Origin: Aminobacter niigataensis
Lineage (GTDB): Bacteria; Pseudomonadota; Alphaproteobacteria; Rhizobiales; Rhizobiaceae
Length of the DNA stretch: 64,000 bases
Assembly (NCBI RefSeq): GCF_014200015.1
Contig: NZ_JACHOT010000001.1
Span: forward strand, 558,001 to 622,000
Direction: 5' to 3'
In this document: positions 17,629 through 26,563 of the stretch, one piece after another
How the letters are laid out: every line of letters begins with the position of its first letter
Position numbering within the stretch: the first letter of the stretch is position 1
Program-made: the position numbers and the translations under genes
Notes under the pieces: model-generated
The model's input: only the letters and a program-made list of their open reading frames with translations
What the model was told of the DNA's origin: nothing
Databases searched by the model: none

Positions 17629-18327
17629 ATGTCAGCAATGAACGGTCGCGTGATGTCGTTGACCGAAGATCTGGTGGCGCGCTGCCATCGCGAAGTGGCC
17701 GACGCCGGCCCCGACCCGGACGCGCAGCATCTCGACGATGCCGACTACGAGCGCATGATCGACGAGACGCTGGCGGACAATGCCGATGAGGGGCCGCTGT
17801 GGCTGTTTGCCTATGGCTCGCTGATCTGGAAGCCGGAGGTCGACCATACGGAGGAGAAGGTGGCGGTGGCACGCGGCTGGCATCGCTCGTTCTGCATCAA
17901 CATGACCCGCTGGCGCGCCACCAAGGCAGAGCCGGGGCTGATGATGGGCATGGATCGCGGCGGCCAGTGCAAGGGTGTGGCGCTGCGGCTGATGGATGGC
18001 GACCGGCGTGAACAGCTCGACAAGCTGTTTCGCCGGGAGATGACGCTGAAGCCTTCGACCTACAAGCCGCGCTGGCTGAGCCTTGCCACTTCGGACGGTC
18101 CGTTGACCGCTCTTGCCTTCGTCATCAACCGCGAAGGCCATGCCTATGCCGGGGCACTCGGCGAGGACGAAGTCGTGAAGCGGCTGGCCACGACCTGCGG
18201 CCATTGGGGCTCGGCCGCCGATTATCTCTACAATGTGGTCAAGAATCTCGAGGATCGGGCCATCCACGATCGGCATCTTTGGCGGCTCCAGCACCTGGTG
18301 GCCGAGCGAATAGCTGCACGCTGCTGA
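17629..18327 (+). CDS. chaC: Gamma-glutamylcyclotransferase (ChaC-like)
   Basis: 232 aa from ATG 17629. The substrate-binding FAYGSLIWKPEV lies at about residues 60-71, and GWHRSFCI with a catalytic glutamate region follows; this is the ChaC fold. It cleaves glutathione or gamma-glutamyl peptides to 5-oxoproline. It is divergent from the DUF1624 gene, with about 100 nt between the starts. Confidence 0.9.
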   Translation: MSAMNGRVMSLTEDLVARCHREVADAGPDPDAQHLDDADYERMIDETLADNADEGPLWLFAYGSLIWKPEVDHTEEKVAVARGWHRSFCINMTRWRATKAEPGLMMGMDRGGQCKGVALRLMDGDRREQLDKLFRREMTLKPSTYKPRWLSLATSDGPLTALAFVINREGHAYAGALGEDEVVKRLATTCGHWGSAADYLYNVVKNLEDRAIHDRHLWRLQHLVAERIAARC

Positions 18328-18394
18328 CGCATTCGAGCGCTGCGGCGTCGGAATTTGGTTTGCCGCCCAAGCCATTTGTTTCTATAGTTGCGGG

Positions 18395-18572
18395 GTCGTC
18401 GGTTCCGTTACGGAATCAAGAGGGAATGCGGTAAGGGCCCTTTGAGGGTCCGAAGCCGTGGCTGCCCCCGCAACTGTATGCGGTTAGCTCTCCCCAAATG
18501 CCACTGAAGCTTGCTTCGGGAAGGCGGGGAAGGGTGTCGATCCGCAAGCCAGGAGACCTGCCGGCGACAGGC
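18395..18572 (+). promoter_or_regulatory. Cobalamin (AdoCbl) riboswitch
   Basis: The conserved landmarks appear in order: GGTTCC/GGAAT P2-like arm, AGAGGGAATGCGGTA, GGCTGCCCCCGCAACTGTA, a GAAGCTTGCTTCGGG arm, and the B12 box GCCAGGAGACCTGCC at 18548-18562. It ends about 45 nt before the cbtB start, with the GGTGGAGGGCGAAAGGA segment able to pair with the ribosome site region. It should repress cobalt uptake and late cobalamin genes when B12 is plentiful. Confidence 0.95.
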
Positions 18573-18615
18573 ACTTATCTCGGTGCCCTCGGGTGGAGGG
18601 CGAAAGGACTTCAAG

Positions 18616-18792
18616 ATGAATACTGTTTCTGCAATCGGCGCTGACGTTTCCTCGCAGTCGCGCACCATGCAGCTCGCGCTTGCGGCGCTGCTCGGCCTTT
18701 TCGTTGTTGGCTTCCTCGGGTTCTCGCATATGGAAGTGGTGCACAACGCTGCCCACGACTATCGCCACTCGATGGCTTTCCCCTGCCACTAA
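18616..18792 (+). CDS. cbtB: Cobalt transporter subunit CbtB
   Basis: 58 aa. One transmembrane helix (LALAALLGLFVVGFLGF) is followed by a histidine-rich C-terminal tail EVVHNAAHDYRHSMAFPCH, the CbtB signature for metal capture. AAAGGA precedes ATG 18616. It is directly behind the cobalamin riboswitch and 16 nt ahead of cbtA. Confidence 0.95.
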   Translation: MNTVSAIGADVSSQSRTMQLALAALLGLFVVGFLGFSHMEVVHNAAHDYRHSMAFPCH

Positions 18793-18808
18793 CGAAAGCA
18801 CTCTAGCC

Positions 18809-19594
18809 ATGTCTGTTTTTCGCAACGTCGTGTTCATCGCGGCGATCAGCGGCCTATTGGCCGGCGTGATCCTTGCCGCGCTCCAGACCTATGCAACCGT
18901 TCCGCTGATTCTCAAGGCGGAGACCTATGAAAATGCGGGCGGCCACGAGCATGCCGCGGCACCAGCCGCAGGCACTGAAGCCACCGCACCGACTGCCGGC
19001 ACCGAAGCGACCGCTCCTGCGGCGCAGGTTGCGGCTCCTGCCGAAGAAGAGGTCGAAGCCTGGGCGCCCGCCGACGGGTTCGAACGCTTCGCCTATTCGG
19101 CACTCGCCAACATCGTCAGCGGCGTTGCTTTCGCGCTGATCCTGGTCGCAGCTTCCGAATTCGCCGGCGGTATCGCCAACTGGCGCCAGGGCGTGTTCTG
19201 GGGTTTTGCCGGCTTCGCCGTCTTCACACTGGCGCCCGGTCTTGGCCTGCCACCCGAGTTGCCGGCCATGCCCGCCGCCGATCTCGGCGCGCGCCAGGTC
19301 TGGTGGACCTTCACGGTCGTTGCCACCGCCGCCGGCCTCGCGCTCATCGCTTTCCGCCAGTCGCTGCCGTTGGCGATCCTCGGCGTGGCGCTGATCGTCG
19401 CGCCGCACATCATCGGCGCGCCGCAGCCCGCAAGCCACGACTCGCCGATCCCGGCCGACTTGCATCACAACTTCGTCGTCGCCGTCACCATCACCAACCT
19501 GGTGTTCTGGGTCGTGCTGGGTGCCTTTGCCGGCTTCATGCGCAACCGCTTCATGGGCGAGCAGGCGCCGGCGCTGCACGGCCGCCTTGCCTGA
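18809..19594 (+). CDS. cbtA: Cobalt transporter subunit CbtA
   Basis: 261 aa with six predicted helices. A low-complexity Ala/Pro/Glu/Thr cytoplasmic or periplasmic insert is at about residues 45-85, and histidine pairs (APHIIGAPQP, ADLHHNFV) follow. It matches CbtA, the membrane partner of CbtB in riboswitch-controlled cobalt uptake. The start is ATG 18809; the frame from 18680 overlaps cbtB. Confidence 0.95.
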   Translation: MSVFRNVVFIAAISGLLAGVILAALQTYATVPLILKAETYENAGGHEHAAAPAAGTEATAPTAGTEATAPAAQVAAPAEEEVEAWAPADGFERFAYSALANIVSGVAFALILVAASEFAGGIANWRQGVFWGFAGFAVFTLAPGLGLPPELPAMPAADLGARQVWWTFTVVATAAGLALIAFRQSLPLAILGVALIVAPHIIGAPQPASHDSPIPADLHHNFVVAVTITNLVFWVVLGAFAGFMRNRFMGEQAPALHGRLA

Positions 19595-20096
19595 GAAGCT
19601 GACCTTCCTGCTCGGCGGTGCGCGCTCCGGCAAGAGCGCGCATGCTGAGCGGCTGATCACGCAGTTTCCTGCGCCGTGGACCTACATCGCCACGGCGCAG
19701 GCCTATGACGACGAGATGCGCGAGCGCATCTCGATTCACCGCGGCCGCCGTGGCGATGGCTGGCTGACCCTCGACGCACCGCTCGATCTTGTGGGTGCGC
19801 TCGGCAGCGTGCTCGATGGCACGCCGGTGCTGGTCGATTGCCTGACGCTCTGGCTCACCAATCACATGCTGGCGGATCATGACGTCGAGGCGGAAAGTGC
19901 CCGGCTTGCCGACGTGCTGTCGCGGCCGCGCGGACCTTGGTTCGTGGTTTCCAACGAGGTCGGGCTCGGCATCGTGCCCGACAATGCGCTCGCCCGCCGC
20001 TTCCGCGACGATACCGGCAGGCTCAATCAGAAAGTGGCGGCGGCAGCCGACGAAGTGCTGTTCATGGTTTCCGGCCTGCCGATGAAGGTGAAATGA
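19587..20096 (+). CDS. cobP: Adenosylcobinamide kinase / GTP:adenosylcobinamide-phosphate guanylyltransferase
   Basis: 169 aa if started at TTG 19587, which gives LPEKLTFLLGGARSGKS with the P-loop where the family expects it; no ATG is available there, and the frame upstream lies inside cbtA. The nucleotide-binding histidine region SIHRGRRGDGW, VDCLTLWLTN and NEVGLGIVPD are all present. It phosphorylates and guanylylates adenosylcobinamide for nucleotide-loop assembly. It overlaps cbtA by 8 nt and cobO by 4 nt. Confidence 0.92.
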   Translation: MPEKLTFLLGGARSGKSAHAERLITQFPAPWTYIATAQAYDDEMRERISIHRGRRGDGWLTLDAPLDLVGALGSVLDGTPVLVDCLTLWLTNHMLADHDVEAESARLADVLSRPRGPWFVVSNEVGLGIVPDNALARRFRDDTGRLNQKVAAAADEVLFMVSGLPMKVK

Positions 20097-20713
20097 TGAA
20101 GACGATCGACGAACAGGAAGCCGAACGGCACCGTAGCAAGATGGCCAAGCGCAAGGCGGTGCAGGATGCCGAAGTGGCGGGAAAGACCATCGTCGAGAAG
20201 GGCCTGCTGATCGTCAACACCGGCCCCGGCAAGGGCAAGTCGACGGCGGCCTTCGGGCTGGCGCTGCGCATGCTCGGCTACGGCCAGCGCGTTGGCGTCG
20301 TGCAGTTCATCAAGGGCGCCTGGCATTCGGGCGAGCAGGACGCGTTTGCTGCCTTCGGCGACCGCGTCGTCTGGCACACGATGGGCGAAGGCTTCACCTG
20401 GGAGACGCAGGACATCAAGCGCGACATCGCGGCGGCCGAGGCCGCTTGGGCCAAGGCGCAGGAATTGCTGGCCGATCCGAGCATTGCTCTCGTCGTGCTC
20501 GACGAACTCAACATCGCGCTGCGCTATGACTATCTCGACCTCGACGCGGTGGTCGCCGCGCTCAAAGGCAGGCGCGAGGGGCTGCATGTCGTGGTCACGG
20601 GCCGCAACGCCAAGCCGGCTTTGGTCGAGGCTGCCGACCTTGTGACCGAGATGGGCGCCACCAAGCACCATTTCTCGGCTGGCGTGAAGGCGCAGAAGGG
20701 CATCGAGTTCTGA
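20093..20713 (+). CDS. cobO: Cob(I)yrinic acid a,c-diamide adenosyltransferase
   Basis: 206 aa (two consecutive ATGs at 20093 and 20096). The P-loop GPGKGKSTAAFGLALR, the WHTMGEGFTWE segment and VLDELNIALRYDYL match CobO/BtuR. It adds the 5'-deoxyadenosyl ligand to the corrin cobalt. It is the last gene of the riboswitch operon and converges with cobD after 13 nt. Confidence 0.95.
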   Translation: MMKTIDEQEAERHRSKMAKRKAVQDAEVAGKTIVEKGLLIVNTGPGKGKSTAAFGLALRMLGYGQRVGVVQFIKGAWHSGEQDAFAAFGDRVVWHTMGEGFTWETQDIKRDIAAAEAAWAKAQELLADPSIALVVLDELNIALRYDYLDLDAVVAALKGRREGLHVVVTGRNAKPALVEAADLVTEMGATKHHFSAGVKAQKGIEF

Positions 20714-20726
20714 GCGCCCGAGGCGG

Positions 20727-21692
20727 TCAGAGCCAGAAGATCGCGGCGATCAGCCCCAGTGCGCCGACCATCAACGCATCGGCCGTCCAGTAGAGCCGGA
20801 GTGCGGCGCGTATATCCTGGGCATTGGCTTCGCGCCGGCCGCCATCGCCCATCAAGGCATCGTCGACCATGACGCCGCCATAAGCACGCGGACCGGCAAG
20901 CGCGAGGCCGAGAGCGCCGGCCATGGCGGATTCAGGCCAGCCGGCATTGGGCGAGCGATGTTTTTGGGCGTCGCGCCACACAGCCTGCCAGGCGCCCCTT
21001 GGGTCGGTGCCGGGCACCAGGAATGCGGCGAGCACGATCAAAAGGGCAGTCAGCCGCGACGCCGGCAGGTTGATCAGGTCGTCGAAACGGGCGGCGGCCC
21101 AGCCGAAGGCTTCGTGGCGGCTGGTGCGGTGGCCGATCATCGAATCGGCGGTGTTGGCGGCCTTGTACGCGGCTCCGCCGGCAAAGCCGAAAACAGCGAG
21201 CCAGAGTGCCGGAGCGGTGATGCCGTCGGAAAAATTCTCGGCCAGGCTTTCGATGGCGGCGCGGCTGACGCCGGCCTCGTCGAGGCGTTCGGGGTCACGG
21301 CCGACGATTTGCGACACTGCCTTGCGGCCGGCGACGATGCCGCCGCTGTCGAGCGCATCGGCGACTGCCTTCACATGGCTGCCGAGGCTGCGCTGGGCGA
21401 CGAGGCTGGAAGCGGCGATTGCAGTGAGAAGGATGCCGAAGGGGACAAGCCCGAACAGGCGCTCGACGGCAAATGCGCATGCGGCTGGTACGGCAACGAT
21501 GACGACGAGGGCAACCACGCCCAGAAAACGGCGCCTGGCGTCGGTATCGGTGGCGCGGTTGAGGCTGGTGTCGAGAAAGGATATCAGCTTGCCGATCCAG
21601 ATCACCGGGTGGCCGATGGCGTGCACCAGCCGGTCCGGGTAACCCAGACCGAGTTCGAACAGAAGCGACAGGAAGGCAAGCGGAACAAACAT
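20727..21692 (-). CDS. cobD: Adenosylcobinamide-phosphate synthase (CobD/CbiB)
   Basis: 321 aa membrane protein from ATG 21692. The family motifs GHPVIWIGKLI, ESLAENFSDGITAPALW and GYPDRLVHAIGHP are visible, with several hydrophobic helices. It joins the aminopropanol arm to adenosylcobyric acid. Its start codon shares bases with that of divergent cobC (CATG), so neither gene can have a conventional untranslated leader unless transcription starts inside the other gene. Confidence 0.94.
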   Translation of the reverse strand: MFVPLAFLSLLFELGLGYPDRLVHAIGHPVIWIGKLISFLDTSLNRATDTDARRRFLGVVALVVIVAVPAACAFAVERLFGLVPFGILLTAIAASSLVAQRSLGSHVKAVADALDSGGIVAGRKAVSQIVGRDPERLDEAGVSRAAIESLAENFSDGITAPALWLAVFGFAGGAAYKAANTADSMIGHRTSRHEAFGWAAARFDDLINLPASRLTALLIVLAAFLVPGTDPRGAWQAVWRDAQKHRSPNAGWPESAMAGALGLALAGPRAYGGVMVDDALMGDGGRREANAQDIRAALRLYWTADALMVGALGLIAAIFWL

Positions 21693-22749
21693 GACGCTTC
21701 TTGCAGGACGTAGGACCGGGACTGTGGACCACGGCGGCAGCCTGGAGCGGGCGAGGGCGCTGTTTCCGGGAGCGCCCGAGCCGTTCGTCGACCTTTCGAC
21801 CGGGATCAATCCGAACTCCTATCCGCTTTTCGAGCTGCCTGCCACAGCCTTGTCGCGCCTGCCGGAGCCGGGCAGGGCCCGTGATCTCGCCGCTGTCGCC
21901 GCGACCGCCTATGGCGCGACGTCGGCGGCTAATGTGGTGCCGGCTCCGGGCACGCAGATCCTCTTGCCGCGCATCGCCTCGCTGGTGCGCCCGGGCCGCG
22001 CCTTCGTGCTTGGGCCGACTTATCAGGAGCACGCGCGAGCCGCGGCGATTGCCGGACACCATGTTGCCGAGACACGCACGTTCGAGGAGCTTTTCGAGGC
22101 CGAGCTCGCCGTCGTCGTCAATCCGAACAATCCCGATGGCCGCGTCGTCCTGCGCTCGGACTTGCTCGAACTGGCAGCCCGGCTGCGCTCGCGCGGCGGA
22201 TTGCTGGTCGTCGACGAGGCGTTCATGGATGTCGGCCCGCAGGCGCAGAGCCTTGCCGGCGATGTCGAGCAGGGCGGCATCGTCGTCCTGCGCTCGTTCG
22301 GCAAGTTTTATGGCCTTGCCGGCATTCGGCTCGGATTTGCGCTGGCGCACCCCGATATCGCCGCGCGGCTGGAGGAGGAACTGGGCCCGTGGTCGGTGGC
22401 GGTGCCTTCGCTCGAATATGGCATCAAGGCGTTATCGGACACCGATTGGCAGCGCGAGATGCGGACCACGCTGGCGCACGCCGCCCACCGGCTCGACCAG
22501 ACATTTGCCCGTGCCGGCGTGATTGTTACCGGTGGCACGTCGCTGTTCCGCCACGTCGATATCCCCGACGCGGCCGGGCTGTTCAAGGCGCTGGGGCGGG
22601 AGGGAATATTGGTGCGCAGTTTTGCCGACCGGCCGACGCAGCTGCGCTGCGGCTTGCCCGGGCACGAGGTTGAATGGCGGCGGCTTGACGTTGCCTTGGG
22701 CGACTGGGCGCAGGACCGGCAGCCCGTAGGCGAAGGAGCTGTCTCTTGA
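21691..22749 (+). CDS. cobC: Threonine-phosphate decarboxylase (CobC/CobD-type PLP enzyme)
   Basis: 352 aa, fold-type I PLP enzyme. STGINPNSYP, NPNNPDGRVV, VDEAFMDVG and the PLP-lysine segment RSFGKFYGLAGIRLG are present. It makes (R)-1-amino-2-propanol phosphate for cobalamin. ATG 21691 overlaps the cobD start; a downstream GTG at 21724 (VDHGGSL, where many homologues begin) is an alternative start. Confidence 0.93.
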   Translation: MTLLAGRRTGTVDHGGSLERARALFPGAPEPFVDLSTGINPNSYPLFELPATALSRLPEPGRARDLAAVAATAYGATSAANVVPAPGTQILLPRIASLVRPGRAFVLGPTYQEHARAAAIAGHHVAETRTFEELFEAELAVVVNPNNPDGRVVLRSDLLELAARLRSRGGLLVVDEAFMDVGPQAQSLAGDVEQGGIVVLRSFGKFYGLAGIRLGFALAHPDIAARLEEELGPWSVAVPSLEYGIKALSDTDWQREMRTTLAHAAHRLDQTFARAGVIVTGGTSLFRHVDIPDAAGLFKALGREGILVRSFADRPTQLRCGLPGHEVEWRRLDVALGDWAQDRQPVGEGAVS

Positions 22750-23249
22750 TCTATGTCAGCCCGCTTTCCAGGATCGAAGAGACGGTTGTGCGCGTCGGCG
22801 CCGAGCGGCTGATCTCGCTGCTCTCCGCCGGCACGGAGATGTCGCGGCCGGCAATCATTCGCGCCGAAAACCACCTGTTGATGAACATGCACGATATCGC
22901 CGCCGAGCAGGAAGGCATGACGATGCCCGGCGAGGTACATGTGCGCCGTCTGCTCGATTTTGCTCGCGCCTGGGACCGGTCGCGTCCATTGGCGATCAAT
23001 TGCTGGGCGGGTGTCAGCCGCTCGACCGCTTCCGCCTACATCATTGCGGCAGCTCTCGATCCCTCCCGAGACGAGGCGGAATTGGCGGCTCTGTTGCGGA
23101 AACTCTCGCCGACGGCGACGCCCAATCCGCGCCTGATCGCGGTGGCGGACCAGATCCTGGGTCGGGACGGGCGGATGGTAGCGGCCATCGCTAGCATCGG
23201 CCGGGGCGCTGACTGCTTCGAGGGCGTGCCCTTCGGGTTGGAAATCTAG
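22746..23249 (+). CDS. Protein tyrosine phosphatase-family protein
   Basis: 167 aa from a TTG start at 22746 that overlaps the cobC stop (TTGA). The P-loop NCWAGVSRSTASA carries the nucleophilic Cys86 and Arg92 (Cx5R). An upstream aspartate region MHDIAA could supply the general acid. The substrate is unknown. Co-occurrence with cobC suggests a link with cobalamin intermediates such as threonine phosphate, but this is inference only. It converges with the creatininase-like gene, the stop codons overlapping. Confidence 0.8.
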   Translation: MIYVSPLSRIEETVVRVGAERLISLLSAGTEMSRPAIIRAENHLLMNMHDIAAEQEGMTMPGEVHVRRLLDFARAWDRSRPLAINCWAGVSRSTASAYIIAAALDPSRDEAELAALLRKLSPTATPNPRLIAVADQILGRDGRMVAAIASIGRGADCFEGVPFGLEI

Positions 23250-24049
23250 GCGATCCAGTCGCCGAGCTTGGCCTTGCGGATATCCTGCAGCAACCGGATG
23301 AAACCGTCAGCCTGATGCGCAGCCGTGAGCCGGCCTTTTTCAGCGGTCGCCACAGCGGCATTGCCGACGACACCATGCGGGTTGAGATCGCTGGCAATCC
23401 ATGAAAAGCCGTGCGGCCCGTGCGAGCGCAGCAGGTCGAACGCACTTTCGGCGCGCTCGAAGCTGGACGTGAAATCCTGTGCCTTGGCCATGTCGACCAG
23501 CTCGGGCCGGAAATGCAGCATCAGCGAGGTCTCGACATCGCCGCCATGGATGCCAAGCTGGATTTCGCGCGCAGGGTAGAGGTCGTCGGGCGTGCCGAAA
23601 CGGCCCCAGCTCGAACGCACAGACATCGCGCCGAAGCGCACGCGCAACTCGCGCGAGACGATTCCCATCACCTCCTCGTTGCCGCCATGCGAGGTGACGA
23701 AGACGAACTTGCGGATGCCCGCGCGCGCAATCGAAGCGCCAAGCTCAGTCCAGGCGTCGACCAGCATGTTGGCAGGCAGGCTGAGCGTGCCCGGTGCATG
23801 GATGTGCTCGTCGGATTTGCCGACGGCCTGGATGGGCAGGAAGCGGGCGTCGAGATTTTCGGGCAGTTGGGCGAAGACCTCGGTCAGCATGCCTTCCATG
23901 ATGGTCAGATCGGTCGACACAGGCAGATGCGGGCCGTGCTGCTCAATGGCGGCAACGGGGATGACGGCGATCGTCGCCACGGGGTCGATCAACGCGAAAT
24001 CGGCCGCCTTGAAGTCACCCCACCACACGCGTCGCTGCTTGTTCGTCAC
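23246..24049 (-). CDS. Creatininase-family amidohydrolase
   Basis: 267 aa from GTG 24049 (GAGG 6 nt upstream); TTG 24070 and GTG 24061 or 24052 are alternatives. The metal ligands are visible as EQHGPHLPVSTD, the central TSHGGNEE and GIHGGDVETSLM. Family members hydrolyse creatinine, formamidopyrimidines or mycofactocin intermediates. It lies 69 nt downstream of a dimethylglycine-dehydrogenase-like gene on the same strand. Creatinine breakdown leads to sarcosine, and sarcosine oxidase is encoded 10 kb away, so creatininase activity is plausible but unproven. Confidence 0.82.
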   Translation of the reverse strand: MTNKQRRVWWGDFKAADFALIDPVATIAVIPVAAIEQHGPHLPVSTDLTIMEGMLTEVFAQLPENLDARFLPIQAVGKSDEHIHAPGTLSLPANMLVDAWTELGASIARAGIRKFVFVTSHGGNEEVMGIVSRELRVRFGAMSVRSSWGRFGTPDDLYPAREIQLGIHGGDVETSLMLHFRPELVDMAKAQDFTSSFERAESAFDLLRSHGPHGFSWIASDLNPHGVVGNAAVATAEKGRLTAAHQADGFIRLLQDIRKAKLGDWIA

Positions 24050-24118
24050 CACCGGCCTCACTGCGCTCAATTCTCATCCGACTGAATATGTCAGCGCGGG
24101 CGATTTTGTAAGGGGCGG

Positions 24119-26563
24119 CTACATGCGCACGCGTTCGGCCTTCGGGTCGTACATCGGCTTGAGCGAGGCTTCGGCAGCGAAACGCTCGCCGGCGATCTCG
24201 ATCTCGTAGCGCGAGCCGAGCACATCGGCCTCTGTTTCGTTGGCGCAGGGCACGTAGCCGAGGCCAACGGCGCCGCCGAGGTGGTGGCCGTAGTTTCCGC
24301 TCGTGATTGTTCCGACAATCTTGCCGTTGCGGACGATGGCCTCGTTGTGGAAGAGTAGCGGTTCCGGGTTCGCCAGCCGGAACTGGACCAGCCGGCGGGT
24401 GAGGCCGGCGTCACGCTTGCGCAGCACCGCGTCGCGGCCGATGAACTCGCCCTTGCCGGATTTCACGGCAAAACCGAGGCCGGCTTCCAGCACATGGTCC
24501 TCGTCGGTAATGTCGTGGCCGAAATGGCGGAACGCCTTTTCGATGCGGCAGGAATCGAGCGTGTGCAGGCCGCAGAGTTTCAGCCCGAGATCGGCCCCGG
24601 CTTCCTCGATTGCCTCGAACACATGCGCCGCCTGGTCGGTCGACACATAAAGCTCCCAGCCGAGCTCGCCGACATAGGTGACGCGATGGGCGCGGGCGAG
24701 ACCCATGCCGATCTCGATTTCCTGCCAGCTGCCGAAGGGGTTCTTTTCATTGGAGAAATCGTTGGGACTGACTTTCTCGATCAGTTTCCGCGCGCTCGGC
24801 CCCATCAGGCAGAGCACCGATTCAGCCGCGGTTACGTCGGTGATGATGACGAACTCGTCGGCCAAATGCTTGCGGAACCAGGCGAGATCGCGCTGCAGTG
24901 TTGCGCCCGGCACAACTGTCAGGAAGGCTGTTGGCGAAAGGCGCGTCACCGTCAGGTCGCTCTCGATGCCGCCGCGCTGGTTGAGCATCTGGGTGTAGAC
25001 GATCCGGCCGGGTTCGACGTCCATGTCGTTGGCGCAGAGGCGCTGCAGATAGGCCAGCGCATCGCGGCCTTCGATCCTGATCTTGCCGAAGGAGGTCATG
25101 TCGAACAGGCCGACGCTATTGCGGACCGCCAGATGCTCTTCCCGCTGGTTGTCGAACCAGTTCTGACGCTTCCAGGAGTAGCGGTATTCTCGCTCCTCGC
25201 CGTCGCGGGCGAACCAGTTGGCGCGCTCCCAGCCGGCGACTTCGCCAAACACGGCACCGCGTGCCTTCAGGTGTTCGTGCAGCGGGGAGCGGCGCACGTT
25301 CCTCGAGGTCGCCATCTGGCGATAGGGGAAATGATCGGCATAGAGCAGGCCGAGCGTCTCCGAGACGCGCTCCTTGAGATAGCGCCGGTTCTTCTGGAAC
25401 GGCTGGGCGCGGCGGATGTCGACTTCCCAAAGATCGAACGGCGCCTCGCCGTCGTGGATCCACTGCGCCAGCGCCATGCCGGCACCGCCCGAAGAGACAA
25501 TTCCAATCGAGTTGTAGCCGGCGGCGACCCAGTAGCCGCCAAGTTCCGGCGCTTCCCCGAGATAGTAGCGGTCGTCGGGGGTGAAACTCTCGGGACCGTT
25601 GAAGAAGGTGTGGATGCCGGCGGTTTCCAGCATCGGCATGCGGTTCACGCCCATTTCGAGGATCGGCGCGAAATGATCCATGTCCTCGGGCAGCTGGTCG
25701 AAACAGAAATCCTCGCGGATGCCGTCCATGCCCCAGGGTTTTGCGACCGGCTCGAAGGCGCCGAGCATCATCTTGCCGGCGTCTTCCTTGTAGTAGGCAC
25801 ATTCGTCCGGCATGCGCAGCACCGGCAGTCGGCCGAGGCCGGGAATAGCTTCGGTGACGAGATAGAAGTGCTCGCAGGCGTGCAGCGGGATGGTGACGCC
25901 GTTCTGCGCGCCCATCTCGCGCGCCCACATGCCGGCGCAGTTGACAACGACGTCCGTCTCGATGGTTCCCTGTTCGCCGCCTTGTGCCCACGACACACCC
26001 GAGACGCGTCCGTTCTTCGAATGGACCTTGGTGACCTTGACGTTCTCGACGATCTTCGCGCCACGCTGCCTGGCACCCTTGGCCAAGGCCATGGCGATGT
26101 TGGCGGGATCGCACTGGCCGTCGAGCGGCAGGTGCACCGCGCCGACCACGTCGGCGACATTGAGATGGGGGTACATCTCCTTGACTTCGCTGGGAGAAAT
26201 CTCGCGTACGTCGACATTGAAGGCACGGGCTAGCGAGGCCTGGCGATAGATCTCGTGCTTACGCTCCTCGGTCAGTGCGACCGTGATGGAACCGACCTGG
26301 CGCATGCCGGTTGCGACGCCGGTCTCTTCCTCGAGCCTGACGTAGAGATCGGCCGAATATTTCGCCAGCCGCGTCATGTTCTGCGAGGCGCGCAGCTGCC
26401 CGATCAACCCCGCCGCATGCCATGTCGTGCCTGATGTGAGCTGCTTGCGCTCCAGAAGCACGATGTCGGTCCAGCCGAGCTTCGCCAGATGGTAGGCGAC
26501 GGAGCAGCCGGACACGCCGCCACCGATGATGACGGCGCGGGCACGGGCGGGGATTTCTGTCAT
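24119..26563 (-). CDS. FAD-dependent dehydrogenase/GcvT fusion (dimethylglycine/sarcosine dehydrogenase type), copy 2
   Basis: 814 aa from ATG 26563. An N-terminal DAO domain carries the FAD motif VIIGGGVSGCSVAYHLA, and the histidine in SGTTWHAAG is the expected covalent FAD site. A FAO_M linker follows, then a GcvT folate-binding domain from about residue 430 with YVGELGWELY. Such enzymes oxidatively demethylate N-methyl amines and pass formaldehyde to tetrahydrofolate. It is last in a leftward run; its start overlaps the aminotransferase stop by 4 nt. The exact substrate is not readable from sequence. Confidence 0.9.
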   Translation of the reverse strand: MTEIPARARAVIIGGGVSGCSVAYHLAKLGWTDIVLLERKQLTSGTTWHAAGLIGQLRASQNMTRLAKYSADLYVRLEEETGVATGMRQVGSITVALTEERKHEIYRQASLARAFNVDVREISPSEVKEMYPHLNVADVVGAVHLPLDGQCDPANIAMALAKGARQRGAKIVENVKVTKVHSKNGRVSGVSWAQGGEQGTIETDVVVNCAGMWAREMGAQNGVTIPLHACEHFYLVTEAIPGLGRLPVLRMPDECAYYKEDAGKMMLGAFEPVAKPWGMDGIREDFCFDQLPEDMDHFAPILEMGVNRMPMLETAGIHTFFNGPESFTPDDRYYLGEAPELGGYWVAAGYNSIGIVSSGGAGMALAQWIHDGEAPFDLWEVDIRRAQPFQKNRRYLKERVSETLGLLYADHFPYRQMATSRNVRRSPLHEHLKARGAVFGEVAGWERANWFARDGEEREYRYSWKRQNWFDNQREEHLAVRNSVGLFDMTSFGKIRIEGRDALAYLQRLCANDMDVEPGRIVYTQMLNQRGGIESDLTVTRLSPTAFLTVVPGATLQRDLAWFRKHLADEFVIITDVTAAESVLCLMGPSARKLIEKVSPNDFSNEKNPFGSWQEIEIGMGLARAHRVTYVGELGWELYVSTDQAAHVFEAIEEAGADLGLKLCGLHTLDSCRIEKAFRHFGHDITDEDHVLEAGLGFAVKSGKGEFIGRDAVLRKRDAGLTRRLVQFRLANPEPLLFHNEAIVRNGKIVGTITSGNYGHHLGGAVGLGYVPCANETEADVLGSRYEIEIAGERFAAEASLKPMYDPKAERVRM

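Noticed and set aside
18511-18615. Upstream start for cbtB
   Set aside because: It lies within the cobalamin riboswitch; ATG 18616 with AAAGGA is the proper start.
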